Shown here: piece after piece, positions 12,206-23,455 of the stretch
How positions within the stretch are numbered: position 1 is the stretch's first letter
Layout of the letters: the number at the start of each line of letters is the position of its first letter
Source: Hibiscus mutabilis
Lineage: Eukaryota > Streptophyta > Magnoliopsida > Malvales > Malvaceae
Reading direction: 5' to 3'
DNA length: 64,000 bases
NCBI GenBank assembly: GCA_019671005.1
Contig: CM033732.1
Coordinates: forward strand, 7,162,886-7,226,885
Translations under genes and position numbers: made by a program
The notes under the pieces: model-generated
The model's input: the letters and a program-made list of their open reading frames with translations, nothing else
The model's database searches: none
Told to the model about the DNA's origin: nothing

Positions 12206-13367
12206 ATAAACCTTATCCTTTTGACCATTAGAGCAATGTAGCAAAGCCTCGTATTTCTTTATTATTTATTACGTGTATCCTCCCGAAGAGCGAATAATTA
12301 TACCGGGTTTCATACACGGGTCACGGCCTTAAACAACTATCGATCCATTTGACTGTCTGACAGCAACATTATAATTCAAAAAGTTTATTGAAAATGACTC
12401 TTCGTATTCCCATCTTTTGATTCTCAATTTAAACTTAGTTCGTGCAGAATTTCATCATGTTCAAAAATTTCTGATACAACATTGTAATACTATAACCCAT
12501 AAATCTTTCTAAAAATGACTCTTCATATTCCCCATCCTATAGTTCTCAAACCGAACTGGTTCTGGCAAAACCTTATTATGCTAAAAAAATTCTGGTACCA
12601 TTTTCCATTAATGACACCTGGACTCCATGGATATTATCTTCGTTCTTGTAATGAGTTTTCTCGAATCTAGTCCTTAGTGACATATTATCCCCCCTTATCT
12701 ATCGGACCCTTCAGCTCTTATGGCCACTGCCTACTCGACTAATTCTCGAACCGATACCTCACTTGAATGCAATGTAACATATAACAAAACACAAAAAAAT
12801 AAAACAAAAAAAAACTGTGTCAGAATGGTGAATTAAAATTGTAAGCAAAAAAATATTACAATAAAACAATTTATATCGCGTAAAATTAACCAGAGAACAG
12901 TTTATTTTGCAAACGAGAATAACTAGAGAAATAGATTTAAAACAACAACACCTTGTCCTAGGTCCCTGTCTGGCTCTAGTGGGGCAGGCTTCTATTACAG
13001 CATGTGGGCTTCGGTCTAGACTCTAGGTACCTGAACTGTCGTTACTAGACTAGTAAGACATCGATTCGGGACTATACGACCCCTTATAGCAGTTGCGTAA
13101 CCCCATGGTGTATAAGGTTGGTATATTGGAAGGAGGTCAAAACCCGATCACAGAGCCGAATAACTCATGTAAGATCATGCCTCACTCCCACTTAAAGGTG
13201 AAAAGCCTGTGTAGAAGATTTATGAATGAATGACAATTTATATCACACAAGAAAAAGCTACTTGCATTCTTCCCAAAAATTCATCCAATAATTATAGGAA
13301 AAATTAAATTCAAATTACTGTCCAAAATGCCACGTAAAATTAATTAGGCCTGACTCACGGTTTTTAA

Positions 13368-13385
13368 ATCCCAGTGGAGTCGCCA
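13368..13385 (-). other. Primer-binding site, tRNA-Arg type
   Basis: On the minus strand, three bases after the LTR end (…GGTCACGACA), the sequence reads TGGCGACTCCACTGGGAT. This matches the 3' end of plant tRNA-Arg (…GGAGTCGCCA) used as primer by Ogre and other Tat-lineage elements. It fixes the element's direction as leftward and the right-hand LTR as the 5' LTR. Confidence 0.8.
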
Positions 13386-13388
13386 AGC

Positions 13389-16101
13389 TGTCGTGACCAT
13401 TTTTTTTAAAATTGGGAAGTGTAAAAATAGCCTGACGATTGATCTTTTGGAAAATTAGGGTTTTCTGGCCGTTTTTAATTTAATCTTGAAAATTAGGATT
13501 TTTCGTATTAAATTGGATTTTTCCTTATTTATCCCTTTTTAAAAACAACTTTGGAGTCGCCACCGATCACTTCGAGGTAGACCGGACACCGAAAACAAAC
13601 CAGAGATTCAGTCTTAAAAATTGGGTTCAGGAGTCGGTTACGTGTAGGGAAGGATTAGCATCCCTACGAATGCCCGTTACTGGCACCTTTAGTTTTACGT
13701 GGCATTTTGGCATTTTTGAATAACAATTTGAATTTAATTTATTCTATAATTATTAATTGAATTTAAATTCTGAATGCAGATATCCTTTTATAAGGAAATT
13801 CATTTTGTTTGAATACGAGATTAAGAACACCCCGTTAATTGGTACCCCTATTCGTATTTAAAAATAAATTTCCAACATAAAAGGTTTTTAATGAATGGCC
13901 AATTATTGTCTTGTTGATTTTAAGTACTATCCTAAAAGGCTCTATTTAATTAATTGTTTAAAACTATGAATATTAATTAATCTAATGGCTTTCATGTGAA
14001 AATGCTAATTTCTTGAACACATTTCATATATTTAAAGCTCTTAAATTAATCATATTCCTAATTAATTAACCCTTCTAGTTAATTAAAGTTCTAGTTATAA
14101 TTAAGGCTCTAACAATTTATTATTCAATTATAGGTGAAAATGTATATCGAAGATACACATTTATGACCAAGGCTGAGAAACACCCCATTGTAACAATGGA
14201 ACACCATCCAGATTTGAACCTCAAAGATTCTATTCGATATACATTGAATTAACTACAATGTATTTAATTATTTACTTTACTAAAAAAACTAAATTAATAT
14301 TCAATTTTATATGATTTATATATTAAATATATTCATTAAAATCCATGTTGAGATAACACCCTATTGTAAACAATGGAACTCCATCCAAATTAGGATTTTA
14401 AAGTTTATATTTAATATATATATATATATAATTACTATAATTATTTTACCTAATTCAATTATTGAATCCTACTTAGAGAAACCTAGTCTAAAGGCTCTAA
14501 TTTAAAACATGCATCACACATATAAGTTAATTGTATTAAATTAAAACAATTAAATAAAAACTAAATCAAAACAAATTGAACATTACAACTAATTTTATTA
14601 ATAGGGACTAAAATGGAACAATTACAAAATCCAATGCCCTAATTACAAAGCCCAATAACCTAATTGAAAGAATTACAAGCCATGGGCATCAATTAAAGGA
14701 TGAGGACTAAATTGAAAGAAAAACTAAGCCTGAGAGCCAATTTGAGGGAAATGGTGACCAAATCGAAATACATCTCAAAACCTAAGGGACTAAAACTATT
14801 AATTACCCAAAAGCTTTAAAGGGCTTGACCCGACCCACTCCCGCGGACCCTCCAAACCCGCTGCCAAAACGGATGCGTTTTGGTTAGGCTATAAATGCCT
14901 TTTTTTCAACCCAAAAATGGCTTTAATTCCCTCATTTTTCAATTTCACCTTCTCTCACTAACTCCTCACTCTCTCCTTTTCTTTGCCCTCAAACACAATC
15001 CAAACCCAGAAAATTCTGGGAATGGATCTAAAACCCTTGTTTTCAGATGAATACTCAACGAGTTCTTCAAGATCTCAACGAGTTCATCTTTTTTCGGCAC
15101 AACTCTACCGTTAACCCCGCATCTTCTAATCTTAAGCCACCACACTCCAGCGACCTTTAGGTGTTCGCCGGCTATCGAGATGTGAATTCTGGCTGTCGTT
15201 GGCAATGTCGGACACCACAAAACGAACATCGGTCACCACGATCTTCTTTCCGACCACTGTTCCCTATTTCGGCCATCACCTCACTCTGGCCGGCCGCCGT
15301 GAGGCGATTTCCAGCCACCGTATTCCGCCGTAGATTAAACCCTAAAAACCTCATTTTTCCTAAAATTTTGATCCTAAACTAACCAGATCTTGTAGGATCT
15401 ATCCCTCTTCCCCTGCCTAGTATACCCGAAAGCCTCATTTTCAACTGCAACGTCCACTCAAAACACTCTCCGATGACCGTTTGAATCACAACTCCGGAAA
15501 CCTTAAGCTTCCAATGATCTTACTATTATTTCCCTTCTGGTGAACTTCGACAGCGACGTAACTACTTCGGTCGTCTTCTCCGGTGACCTGTGCACTTCTT
15601 GGTGGCAGTTTGGCTTCCGATCACCGTTCGGGTTCCTAGGTAATCTCTCTCCTCTTTATTATTATTACTTTATTTTATGATTATTAATGGCAAATCATTA
15701 CTTCTAATTAATTTTTCTAGCTTTCTCTCTCCAGGTATTTATAGCCTGGCAGATGGATGATGTCACCATGGGCTTTATCCTTGTTCCACACATACAGTCC
15801 AATCCCTGGACGCCACGTGGATAATTTGGGCGGGCAAATAAAGCACAGTTGTGCTAGTTTGGGCAATTGGTGTTTGTTGGGTTGTAATTTGATGAATTTG
15901 GGCGGGAAACAAATGTAAATTGGGCTTTATAAATTTGTACTTGGGCTTTGGGATTTTTTTACAAATGTAATTGGACATTTGTGGACTGTTGGACCATTTC
16001 AGGTTTTATTTATTTCATATATATATTTATTTTAGTATTTGGTATTTATTTATTATTTAGTATTTACTTATTATTAAGCCGGTCAAAATTCGGGTATGAC
16101 A
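13389..16101 (-). mobile_element. 5' LTR of the Tat/Ogre-like element (2.7 kb)
   Basis: Bounded by TGTCGTGACC at 13389 and GGGTATGACA at 16101, with the terminal inverted TGTC/GACA expected of an LTR. Its right 1.1 kb matches 1-1200. It contains 'ctttggagtcgccaccga' near 13550, a common motif inside LTRs of this group, a (TA)n stretch near 14420, and a GC-rich block at about 15120-15345. No coding gene is evident. The host duplication cannot be tested because the other outer end is outside the window. Confidence 0.85.
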
Positions 16102-16623
16102 TCTTCCAATATCTTGTATATCTGCAACGAAAAAGAACTGTTAATTAAAACACAGTCCCCAGCCTAACTTGCTACAATTTCCATTTCTATGAAGCTGAGA
16201 AAGGAGTACAATAACATCCTCTCACCTTATTGTAGTGCCATGGCTGTTCCAATCGATCTACATCATAATTGTGAGTGGAGGGTTACGATTTTGGGTTCGT
16301 CGGTGTTACAATTTGGGGGTGAAGCTGTCGATTAGCCACCGTTTGTCGGTGTGAAGGTGAGGCCATGGAGGGTAAAGAGGAGGGTTATAATTTGAGGTCT
16401 AGGGTTTGGGTTTGATTTGGATTTTTTATTTTTAATTATATTTGTCATTTAATATTAATAAAAATGACATGTCATAATAAAAAATAATAAAATAATCCAT
16501 GTCATCAAGGAATGACCAAAACATGAGTAATTTGAAAGTTGAGTAAGTAAATTGAACGTTTTGGAATTTTAGTGACCAAAATATTTAAGAGTAAAGTTCA
16601 GCGATGATTTACGTATTTTACCC
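16102..16623 (+). mobile_element. Right-hand end of a MULE-type element, truncated
   Basis: The segment 16500-16623 (…gagtaagtaaattgaacg…, agttcagcgatgattta, TTTTACCC) closely resembles the right terminal repeat of the complete MULE at 23581-24786. No matching left arm is found in the window. The fragment abuts the LTR end at 16101, so the Tat/Ogre-like element may have inserted into it, with the left arm beyond the window start. Confidence 0.5.
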
Positions 16624-17113
16624 TAATTATTTTGTATGCAATATTTTTTAAACAATTTCTACTTAAGGGGAAGGAGAATGAAAATTTTACTTTTACTGGG
16701 TCTTGAACCCACAACTTATGAAAAAGAAAAGGTGTCAACTAAAAATAAAGACATCGCCGACATTTATGTATAAAATTATATAAAATTATATATATCATAT
16801 ATTCATTTCACTACTGATTTCGACATTTATCATTTTTTATTTTATAGAAAGAATTACGACATTTTTACCTAAATATCATCGTTATTTCCCCTCAAATTAA
16901 CAACCATTTATGATTAATTTTTGAAATGACATATTTTTTTTGACATATAAGGTAAAGGTGTGTGTTATGTCAAAAGTGCTTTTTAAAAGGCATGGTTGGC
17001 AGGACGCGCCTTTTGACCTACGTGACAACATGGTCAACATATTCCAAAAAAATCATGATTTTACGTGAAATGTATATTTGGTCAGTCGTACCTTTTAGGG
17101 GTTTAAAAAAATA
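16624..17113. other. AT-rich intergenic sequence, nothing recognised
   Basis: No open frame of note. 'gggtcttgaacccacaactt' near 16699 recalls the tRNA-like part of SINEs, but no complete element can be outlined. Confidence 0.4.
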
Positions 17114-17224
17114 AGAGATTCACTAATTAGCCGAATGGTCAAGGATGTTTATGGTGTCTCATCTTGTATGAAATCAAATCTTAACATTTACCTTGGAAAT
17201 GTAATTATCTCTACATAATAAACA
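17114..17224 (+). mobile_element. SINE, family S1, copy 1
   Basis: About 110 bases matching 21212-21314, 28992-29099 and 36016-36123. The head reads AGAGATTCACTAATTAGCC, followed by an A-box-like segment (aatggtcaaggatg), a decayed B-box region (gaaatcaaatc) and the tail GTAATTATCTCTACATAATAAA. tRNA-derived SINEs are moved by LINE enzymes and encode nothing. Target duplications are not clear for this copy. Confidence 0.65.
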
Positions 17225-18013
17225 AATTTATACCTTGCCTTTGTAGCAATTTGTTTGCATCACATGGACCGAATTAAATGGAAATTAAAATTACAGGGAA
17301 CAAAATGAAAAGAACTTAAAATGCAGTAAAATTACATGTATCGAATCTTTATAAATAACTATATATATTTACAAAAAAATTAAAATTTTAAGTTCTTTAT
17401 GTTGAAAAATATCAAAGTCAAAGTTTTAAAATTACTGATAAAAATGAAAATTTTAAAATTATAGGCCAAAACGAGATATTTCGTGACGAAAATGTAGATA
17501 AAGTGTCAAAATGCGCTTTGTTAGTACGTAGATATCAAAAACTTAGACAAAAAAAACACCTCAATCGGACACGGCACAAAAGTTACAACTTTCAAAGTTT
17601 TACACCATGCTTACAATTCAAACAACAATAAAATTTAATTTTTAAAAACGCATCGTTTCATTTAAATATATATATTTTAATCAAACACTTGAAAGATGAG
17701 GTTGACGAAAAACGTCTTTCACGTAAATCAAAACAATTTCTAAAATATGTTGATTGAACTGCCATATAGAGTAAAGACTTATCTCGTCAAAAACATCTTT
17801 TAAAAAACGCTTTAAAAGTTAGGGGCAAAATTAAAATTTAGAAAATGACTTAATTAAAAATATTTGAAAATTTTAAAACATAATAAGAATTTTTAAAATT
17901 TGTAGGGGCAAAATTAAAATTTTTAAATTTTCAAAGAGCTAAACTTTGAATTTTCAAAAGTTAGGGGGCGAGGTCTCCTTTGGCTCCCACAGTGATCCGC
18001 CTCTAGGTTTTAT
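17225..18013. other. AT-rich sequence with a weak repeat fragment
   Basis: No coding sequence. The end (about 17880-18000: 'gtaggggcaaaattaaaa', 'cctttggctcccacagtg') resembles other 'gggggcaaatt / tggctccgccc' repeat fragments here (20068-20251, 28724-28934, 31970-32165). Confidence 0.4.
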
Positions 18014-19029
18014 TAAGAGTTAATTGTACCATATGTAACGACTCGGATTTTTGAGTCAACAATTGGGCATTGACCCGAGTTATGGACCTTCGGGTTAGTT
18101 TGAGTAATTGGACCCATTGGGCCAAGTTTGGGACTTTTCTGATAAGGAATTAGTTTTATGGGCTTAGGTAGTGACCGTTTTGTAATAAAAGAAAGATGGA
18201 AGGTTTTATGATCTAATATCACCTTTTAAAAAAAGTGTTGGCTGATTTCTCTTGGGATTTTGGGGCTGTCACGTGAATGGGGAAAAGGACAAGAAAGTGT
18301 GGGTGATATCACCATTTTCTCTTCCTTCCTACGTCTTTCTCCCAAGACACCATTCTCTTCATCCACCAAAGATATAAGCTTTCTTTATCATTTTTACGGG
18401 ATTCAAGATTCAAGTATGATAATCTCCTCTTCATAAGCTTCAAAAAAAAGTATAATCTTTTGGTGGAAAGGTAAGATAGCCATTTTTGGGTTTTTTGAAA
18501 GTTTGAAGCTTTAAGGGATTTTGAAGTTCTTCCTTTGATTTTAAGAGTTGTAAATAAGGGATTTTGAAGTTCTTCCTTTAATTTTAAGAGTTGTAAATTC
18601 ATGATAGATCTTTCTACAATCTTTTGTTCAAGCTTTGATTAGTTTTTTTTTATAATCTTGTGGATAGAGGAAGTGTTTTGGGGTTCCTTCAAGCTTGAAC
18701 AAAGAGAGGAGTTAAAGGAGCTAAGTGGGTGAGCTTGATTTGGGATTTTTGCTACAAGGTCAGTGCATCTCTGACTCCTTTAATTTTTGAGGATGATAAA
18801 TTAATTCATTTGCTTGATGTTGTGGTTTATGATTGCTAAAAGTTGGGTGTTTGGTAGCTTAGAACCTTGTTAATGGTGATATCCAGATTAAATGTTAATA
18901 AGGCATAAAATGGTAGCAAATCACTCTAATTAACTCCCATAAGATATAGGGTTGGGTTAAGAGGTTAAATGTTAAGTTTTGGGGGGCTTGGGAAGTAATT
19001 TCCTGAGCTTTGGAAGCCATTTTGGGCTT

Positions 19030-19355
19030 CAGTATCGGTACACGGGGAGCCCGTACTGATACCCTGTGTTCCCATCGATGATCACAAGCAAAATTAAAGG
19101 GGCGTATCAGTATGCCTAAGGTGGTTATCGATACCCCTATTCTACCAAAATTCTAGTAGACAAAAGATGTATCGGTACACTTGGGGCGTATCGGTACTGA
19201 TGGGGTATCAGTATACAGCCCTGTGTACTGGTACAAGGTGTTGGTTAAACCCCCTTACGCGTGTGAAGCTGCGTATCAAAACGCATAGGGTGAGTATCAG
19301 TACCCACAGAGGCTTATCGGTACACTTAGGGTGGGTATCGAAACCCACTAGACAA
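19030..19355. repeat. Dispersed GTATCG(A/G)TAC-type motifs in the solo LTR
   Basis: Near-palindromic cores such as gtatcggtac, ttatcgatacc, gtatcagtat and gtatcgaaac recur about a dozen times at irregular 20-40 base spacing. The same motif class occurs in the related LTR at 38680-39900 and in the unrelated Copia LTR at 42060-42370. Confidence 0.75.
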
Positions 19356-19729
19356 TCTGCCTGAAAATTATGTTTTGAGTTCGAATGACTTATAATTCGA
19401 GGACTAAGGCACAATGAGCTTCTAATGTGGTAAAATAAATAGTAAAACTGAGAAACTAAGTTTTAACCCTTATGAATAAGAATAACGTGTGATAGCTTGG
19501 TAAGTGATGAATCAAGATAACCATGATGGTTAATGTTATGCCTTGGGGAAATCTGTGATAACTTGGCTTGGTGCCACTTACCTCTTGGTGAGGTGTTTGA
19601 ATGCTCGAGGAGCATGTATTGTTTTATGTTTGATAAAAAGTAAATCCGGATGTCTTAGAGTCAGTACTACGGTACTTATATAAAGGGATGCGTACTTTGG
19701 GCTGTATGAACAAGTACATCTAACGAACC

Positions 19730-20340
19730 CACAAGCTGAGTGATTTGGGTGCGGTTAGAAACCTATCTGTGGCTATAGTGATCAGGATAAGGTATAAACT
19801 TGATAGGCTGAGTGAGCTCGAGTAACCTAATAGGCTGAGTGACCTCAGATAAAGACTACTTGTGGCTAATGTGATCCAAGTATGTCTAGGACGTATCTGT
19901 GGCTTTGGTGATCCGGATATGGTCCATTTAACCAAACGGTTGTGTGAACACAGGTAAAGTATGGCTTATTTGGCCATTATGTAGATGATGCATAGATGTA
20001 TTTGTGTATGTTGTGTGGATGCTATAAATGATAGCTGATGTACCCGATGACTGAGTGATCAAGGTACGGCCAGAGACTAAACTATGTGGGGGAGGGGCAA
20101 TCGCCTTCCACCCCCGAAGAAATTTTTTTCACCATTGCCCCCCTATTTAAATTTTTTTTAAAAAATAAGTTTATTTATGAATTTGCCCCCCCCCCCCACT
20201 TTTAAACATTTATAGTTTGCCCCCTAACCCCAAATCCTAGCTCTGTCCCTCGGTACAACATGTATTAAACTCGATAGGCTGTGTGAGCTCGAGTATCTCG
20301 ATAGGCTATGTGACCTCGAGTATGACAAAGCTTGTGGAAA
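19730..20340. repeat. ~25-bp imperfect repeats in the solo LTR
   Basis: Units like 'gataggctgagtgagctcga' and 'tgtggctatagtgatcagg' recur about ten times around 19735-19925 and 20275-20325. The inverted LTR at 37880-38330 has the same array ('catagcccaccgagtt' on the plus strand), so the array is an ancestral part of this LTR family. Confidence 0.65.
20068..20251. mobile_element. Small non-autonomous insertion inside the solo LTR
   Basis: 184 bases flanked by GGTAC (20063-20067 and 20252-20256). The related LTR lacks the insert at the matching place. It is rich in C runs, and its ends (ccagagacta … tagctctgtccct) resemble those of the element at 28724-28934, so the two are probably the same family. 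Confidence 0.5.
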
Positions 20341-21194
20341 CATGTAAGACTTGTAAATTATTGATACCTTGAGATAGGTGATCTAAGAACTCTAGCTAGT
20401 ATAGGCTAGATGATAGCTCATAGACAGAAAAGCCTTATCTATGCTCTCTAAGCTTTATTATCTTGCATGATTATTTTAAGATAATCATGAATTGTGGTAG
20501 AGTAGAAATGTACCACTAATCTTTGTTAGCTCAACATGTGGGTGTGTTAATTTTCCGTGTGTAGGTTGACAGGTCACCATTTGGAGGAGCACATTGACGA
20601 GGATTTCCCCAACACCGCGTTCACTTCAGAGTACAGTACTTGTTATTTTAGTTTGGGTTAATGTATTCATAGGACCTTACTATTGTTGAGTCTGTAACTC
20701 TATTTGAAATATTATTTTTGCATACAGTTTTAAACTTGGAGCTCATGTTTTGAAAATTTATTTAGATACTTATTTTATTACACAAATTTATGGATGATTT
20801 GATATTTTGAAAAAGACTAAACTTGTGATTTTAAATAGAAAATTGTTGGGTCGGATTTTGGGTGACCCGAATGTAGTACTTTGGATTCTATTCTGGATTA
20901 GGGTGTTACACCATATGTCCCCAAACTACAATTTCATTCTAAATTGGTTCTCAAACTTTCGAATATTCCAATTTTATCATCAAACTATGACTCTCATTTA
21001 AACTGATCCCTAATTTTTTTAATATTCCAATTTCATCCCAAACTACGACCTCTATTCTAAACTGAACACTAAACTTTTGAACTTTCCAATTTCACCCCCA
21101 AATTATCAATATATGCAACATTAATTATCATTTATGCTACATTATATGATTATACAATACACATCAATGTTTACAAGACAAATAACATTTTTTA

Positions 21195-21331
21195 ATGAAT
21201 GTATTAACAATAGAGATCCACTAATTGGCCTAGTGGCTAAGGATGCTCATATTGTCTTATCTTGTATGAGTTTGAATCTCGGTGTGAGAATGTAATATCT
21301 CTCTGTTTAATAAAATGAATTTATTAACAAT
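21195..21331 (+). mobile_element. SINE, family S1, copy 2, with 17-bp target duplications
   Basis: The body 21212-21314 (103 bases) begins AGAGATCCACTAATTGGCC. It has an A-box-like segment (gcctagtggctaaggatg), a B-box-like segment (gagtttgaatctcgg) and a 3' end GTAATATCTCTCTGTTTAATAAA. It is flanked by atgaatgtattaacaat (21195-21211) and atgaatttattaacaat (21315-21331), one mismatch in 17, as expected for LINE-mediated insertion. It landed in the loop of the foldback element. Confidence 0.85.
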
Positions 21332-21909
21332 GGATGTGATTAGAATATATAAATAGTTTGGGATAAAATTAGATTGTTCAAAAGTTTGAGATTCAATATA
21401 GAATGAGAATCATAGTTTAGGGATGAAATTTGAATGCTAAAAAATTTAGGGACCAATTTAGAATAAGAGTCGTGGTTTGAGGATGAAATTAAAATATTCA
21501 AAAGTTTAAAGACCAGTTTAAAATGAAAAATATAATTTAGGAATGTACAATGCATTTTAAAAAATAAGTGTTGTCAAATGAATAAAATGTCAGGGGAGAT
21601 ATAACAGTTGATATAGTTATAGTTAATCAAATTAATTAAGTGACATTTAATATTGCTTTTGAGAAGTGTTGTGAAAAAGTGTTCTTTGAAAAAGCACTTT
21701 TAGATTTTTTTTTTTGTTTAAATGAGTTTTTGATATTATTTTTAAAAAATGGTTTTTTGAATTATGTGTTTACAATATAATATTTAAAGTTGATTGAACT
21801 CGAATCACCTAGAAGGAACAAACGTTTCTATTTTTATTGGGACCACTTGATTGGTTCCAAAAAGTGCTTTTAAGTATATAGAATGTCTATTTTAGACATT
21901 GTTTTAAAA

Positions 21910-22072
21910 GGCTTAAATAAAAAATAGGGGCCTAAAGTATGTTTTTTTTTAACTTTAGGTGCCTAAAATTATAACTTTTGAAACTTTAGGCACTTATTTT
22001 TACAAAAAAAAAACTTTAGGCACCTAAAGTTTAAAAAAGGCATACTTTGGGCACCTATTTTTCATTTAAGCC
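21910..22072. mobile_element. Palindromic MITE, 'GGCTTAAAT' family, copy 1
   Basis: 163 bases, starting GGCTTAAATAAAAAATAGG and ending in its near-complement (…CTATTTTTCATTTAAGCC). The whole element folds back through repeated 'ctttaggtgcctaaa' blocks. It is related to 25893-26274. No coding capacity. Confidence 0.7.
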
Positions 22073-22501
22073 TTTTTAAAAATATAAAAGGGATAATGAT
22101 ATAAATGAGTAATTTTGCTCAAAAATGTTTAAAAAAGCTAAATTTTTAGCTTTTGAAAAAAAAAACTTTTCAAATTGAGCTGAAAACTGAAAAAATACAC
22201 ATACTGGATTGCTTTTGGTCTCAAAAGCACTTTTAAAAAAGCATTGCATAACAAAACATTAAGGACCCATCCACCATTGCTTCTTAAAAGCATTTTTGGG
22301 GAAAAAAAACACTTAGCATTTTACCTGACCCGGCCCGATCGGGTCGAATTTTTAATAAAAAATGGGTTATGGCCGGGTCTTGTTTTTTTTCCTAAGGTCG
22401 GAGTCGAGTCACGTCGGGAATAGAGTGGAAAATATCCAACCCGACCCGTGACTAATTGTGTAATTTTCTCCTAAATTTTTAGGGATATTTATAATAATAC
22501 C

Positions 22502-22527
22502 CTCTTTCTCTCTCTCTCTCTCTCTCC

Positions 22528-22558
<31 letters not shown>
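22502..22558. repeat. (CT)n-(TA)n microsatellite
   Basis: Compound dinucleotide repeat: about 45 bases of CT with one CC interruption, then about 12 bases of TA. Confidence 0.95.
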
Positions 22559-22559
<1 letters not shown>

Positions 22560-23455
22560 TATAATTAGGTCCTTAAAATCGAATTTTTATTTATAATTTA
22601 GTCCTTAAATTTATTATTTTTTACAATTAAGCCCCCTATTTTTTTTTACGATTAGGTCTCTAAAATTGATTTTTATAGGTCGGGTTTAGGGTATTTATTT
22701 TAGGGTTGGGTTTGGTTTAGGATATTTATTTTCAAATCAAGTTCGGGTGGGCCAAAAACCTAACCTGACCTGACTCGTGTCATCCCTAAAACAATGTTAA
22801 ACATGTAACTTTTGGAAGAAAAAAAATCTGCGTTTGAAAAGTATTTTTCAACCCAAACGCAAAAGATGAAATTTCTAGCTTTTGCATTTAGAAAAGTTCT
22901 TTTGTAGCCAAATTTCAATTTTAACCTTCATTTGCTATCTTATGACGTGTTAATTTTATAATTTATAAACTTATAATTGTTTTTTACCAAAACATATTTA
23001 TACGATTAATAAATTATTTATTGGCTTACAAATTTTATATTTTTCTCGATAATTTTTCAAAATAAAATTATTTTAAATTATATATATTTTCATGAAACAA
23101 GTATAATTTTTAAAAATATTTATTTATTAATAAAAATATTAGTTTCCAAATTTGGTTATTGGATTAAATTAAATGTTAAATTAATTTTAGGTTTAATTAA
23201 AATTTGATTTAATGAACGTATCCTAATTTTAATCCTAATCCTACTTAGAAGGGAAGAGTCTCTAGGGGAAGAAAGAGGGTGTTTTTAGTGGGTCTAAAAC
23301 CCATAACCTAAAGGAAATGAAAAAATAAAGATGAGCAGTTTGGCCAACCGGCCAATTGTGCTTGCTCTAAATTTAGAATAATCTTGGTTTAAAGAGTGCA
23401 TGTTTAATTGAATAAGATATGAAAAATAAATATTTACATTCAAGTCTTTGAGTCG

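Larger units (their letters stand above)
7858..12784. repeat. Internal tandem duplication, two full copies and one partial
   Basis: 7858-10119 is repeated as 10643-12784. Corresponding sites such as 'tatggccactgcctactcga' lie about 2665 bases apart. 10120-10642 is a truncated extra copy of the first 500 bases of the unit. The gag-leader module (NEMKELKRQMAEM type) is therefore present three times: 8398-8204, 10636-10361 and 11117-10773. The coiled-coil module is present twice: about 9540-9150 and 12200-11820. The 10642/10643 junction falls inside a repeated 'agtatcgg.agtaattctgc' segment. The minus-strand order indicates unequal exchange or template switching within the element. Confidence 0.85.
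1..16101 (-). mobile_element. Tat/Ogre-like Ty3/Gypsy element, gag-only, partial
   Basis: The first 1200 bases repeat the last 1100 bases of a block ending at 16101, and both copies end in GGGTATGACA, so they are LTRs. All recognisable coding sequence lies on the minus strand, so the 5' LTR is on the right (13389-16101) and the 3' LTR on the left is cut by the window start. The primer site next to the 5' LTR matches the tRNA-Arg type used by Ogre/Tat elements. The interior (1201-13388, about 12.2 kb) holds coiled-coil and gag-like remnants and 3'-UTR tandem arrays. I find no protease, reverse transcriptase, RNase H or integrase motif. The two LTRs differ by many substitutions and a block of about 85 bases present at 559-641 but absent near 15536, so the insertion is old. 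The Tat/Ogre assignment rests on the primer site, length, ORF layout and 3' arrays, not on a pol phylogeny. Confidence 0.75.
18034..20910 (+). mobile_element. Solo LTR, Tekay/Del-like Gypsy family G1
   Basis: Starts TGTAACGACTCGG, ends GATTAGGGTGTTACA, and is flanked by identical 5-base target duplications CCATA (18029-18033 and 20911-20915). No internal sequence, primer site or polypurine tract adjoins it, so it is a solo LTR left by recombination. Both ends match the LTR at 37288-40842 read on the minus strand. It contains arrays of GTATCGRTAC-like motifs (19030-19350) and of 'ggctgagtgagctcgag'-like units (19730-20330), and a small insertion at 20068-20251. Confidence 0.9.
18014..21560. 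mobile_element. Foldback/MITE element interrupted by a solo LTR and a SINE
   Basis: The left arm (18014-18033 plus 20911-21108) and right arm (21344-21560) are inverted copies. 'ttgtaccata' joined across the LTR to 'tgtccccaaactacaattt' pairs with 'aatataatttaggaatgtac' at the right. Each arm has a roughly 65-base subrepeat ('…ctaaattggttctcaaactttcgaatattcc…') about three times. Removing the solo LTR and SINE leaves an element of about 550 bases. No transposase. The exact termini and duplication are not resolved. Confidence 0.6.
21561..23455. other. AT-rich region with a MITE, microsatellites and GGGTCGG-type fragments
   Basis: No coding sequence. Besides the MITE at 21910-22072 and the microsatellite at 22502-22558, blocks at 22320-22460 (gacccggcccgatcgggtcg) and 22670-22790 (ggtcgggtttaggg, cctgacctgactcgtg) carry the GGGTCGGGT words of a common plant hAT-like MITE group, but no complete pair of ends is seen. 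Confidence 0.45.

Noticed and set aside
9147..12209. Plus-strand frames 9147-9542 and 11751-12209, similar to each other
   Set aside because: Phe/Ser-rich shadows of the duplicated minus-strand coiled-coil segment. Their similarity reflects the 2.66-kb duplication, not a plus-strand gene.
22320..22790. One complete hAT MITE with GGGTCGGGT ends
   Set aside because: The GGGTCGG-rich blocks at the two sides do not form matching inverted ends, and no flanking duplication was found.
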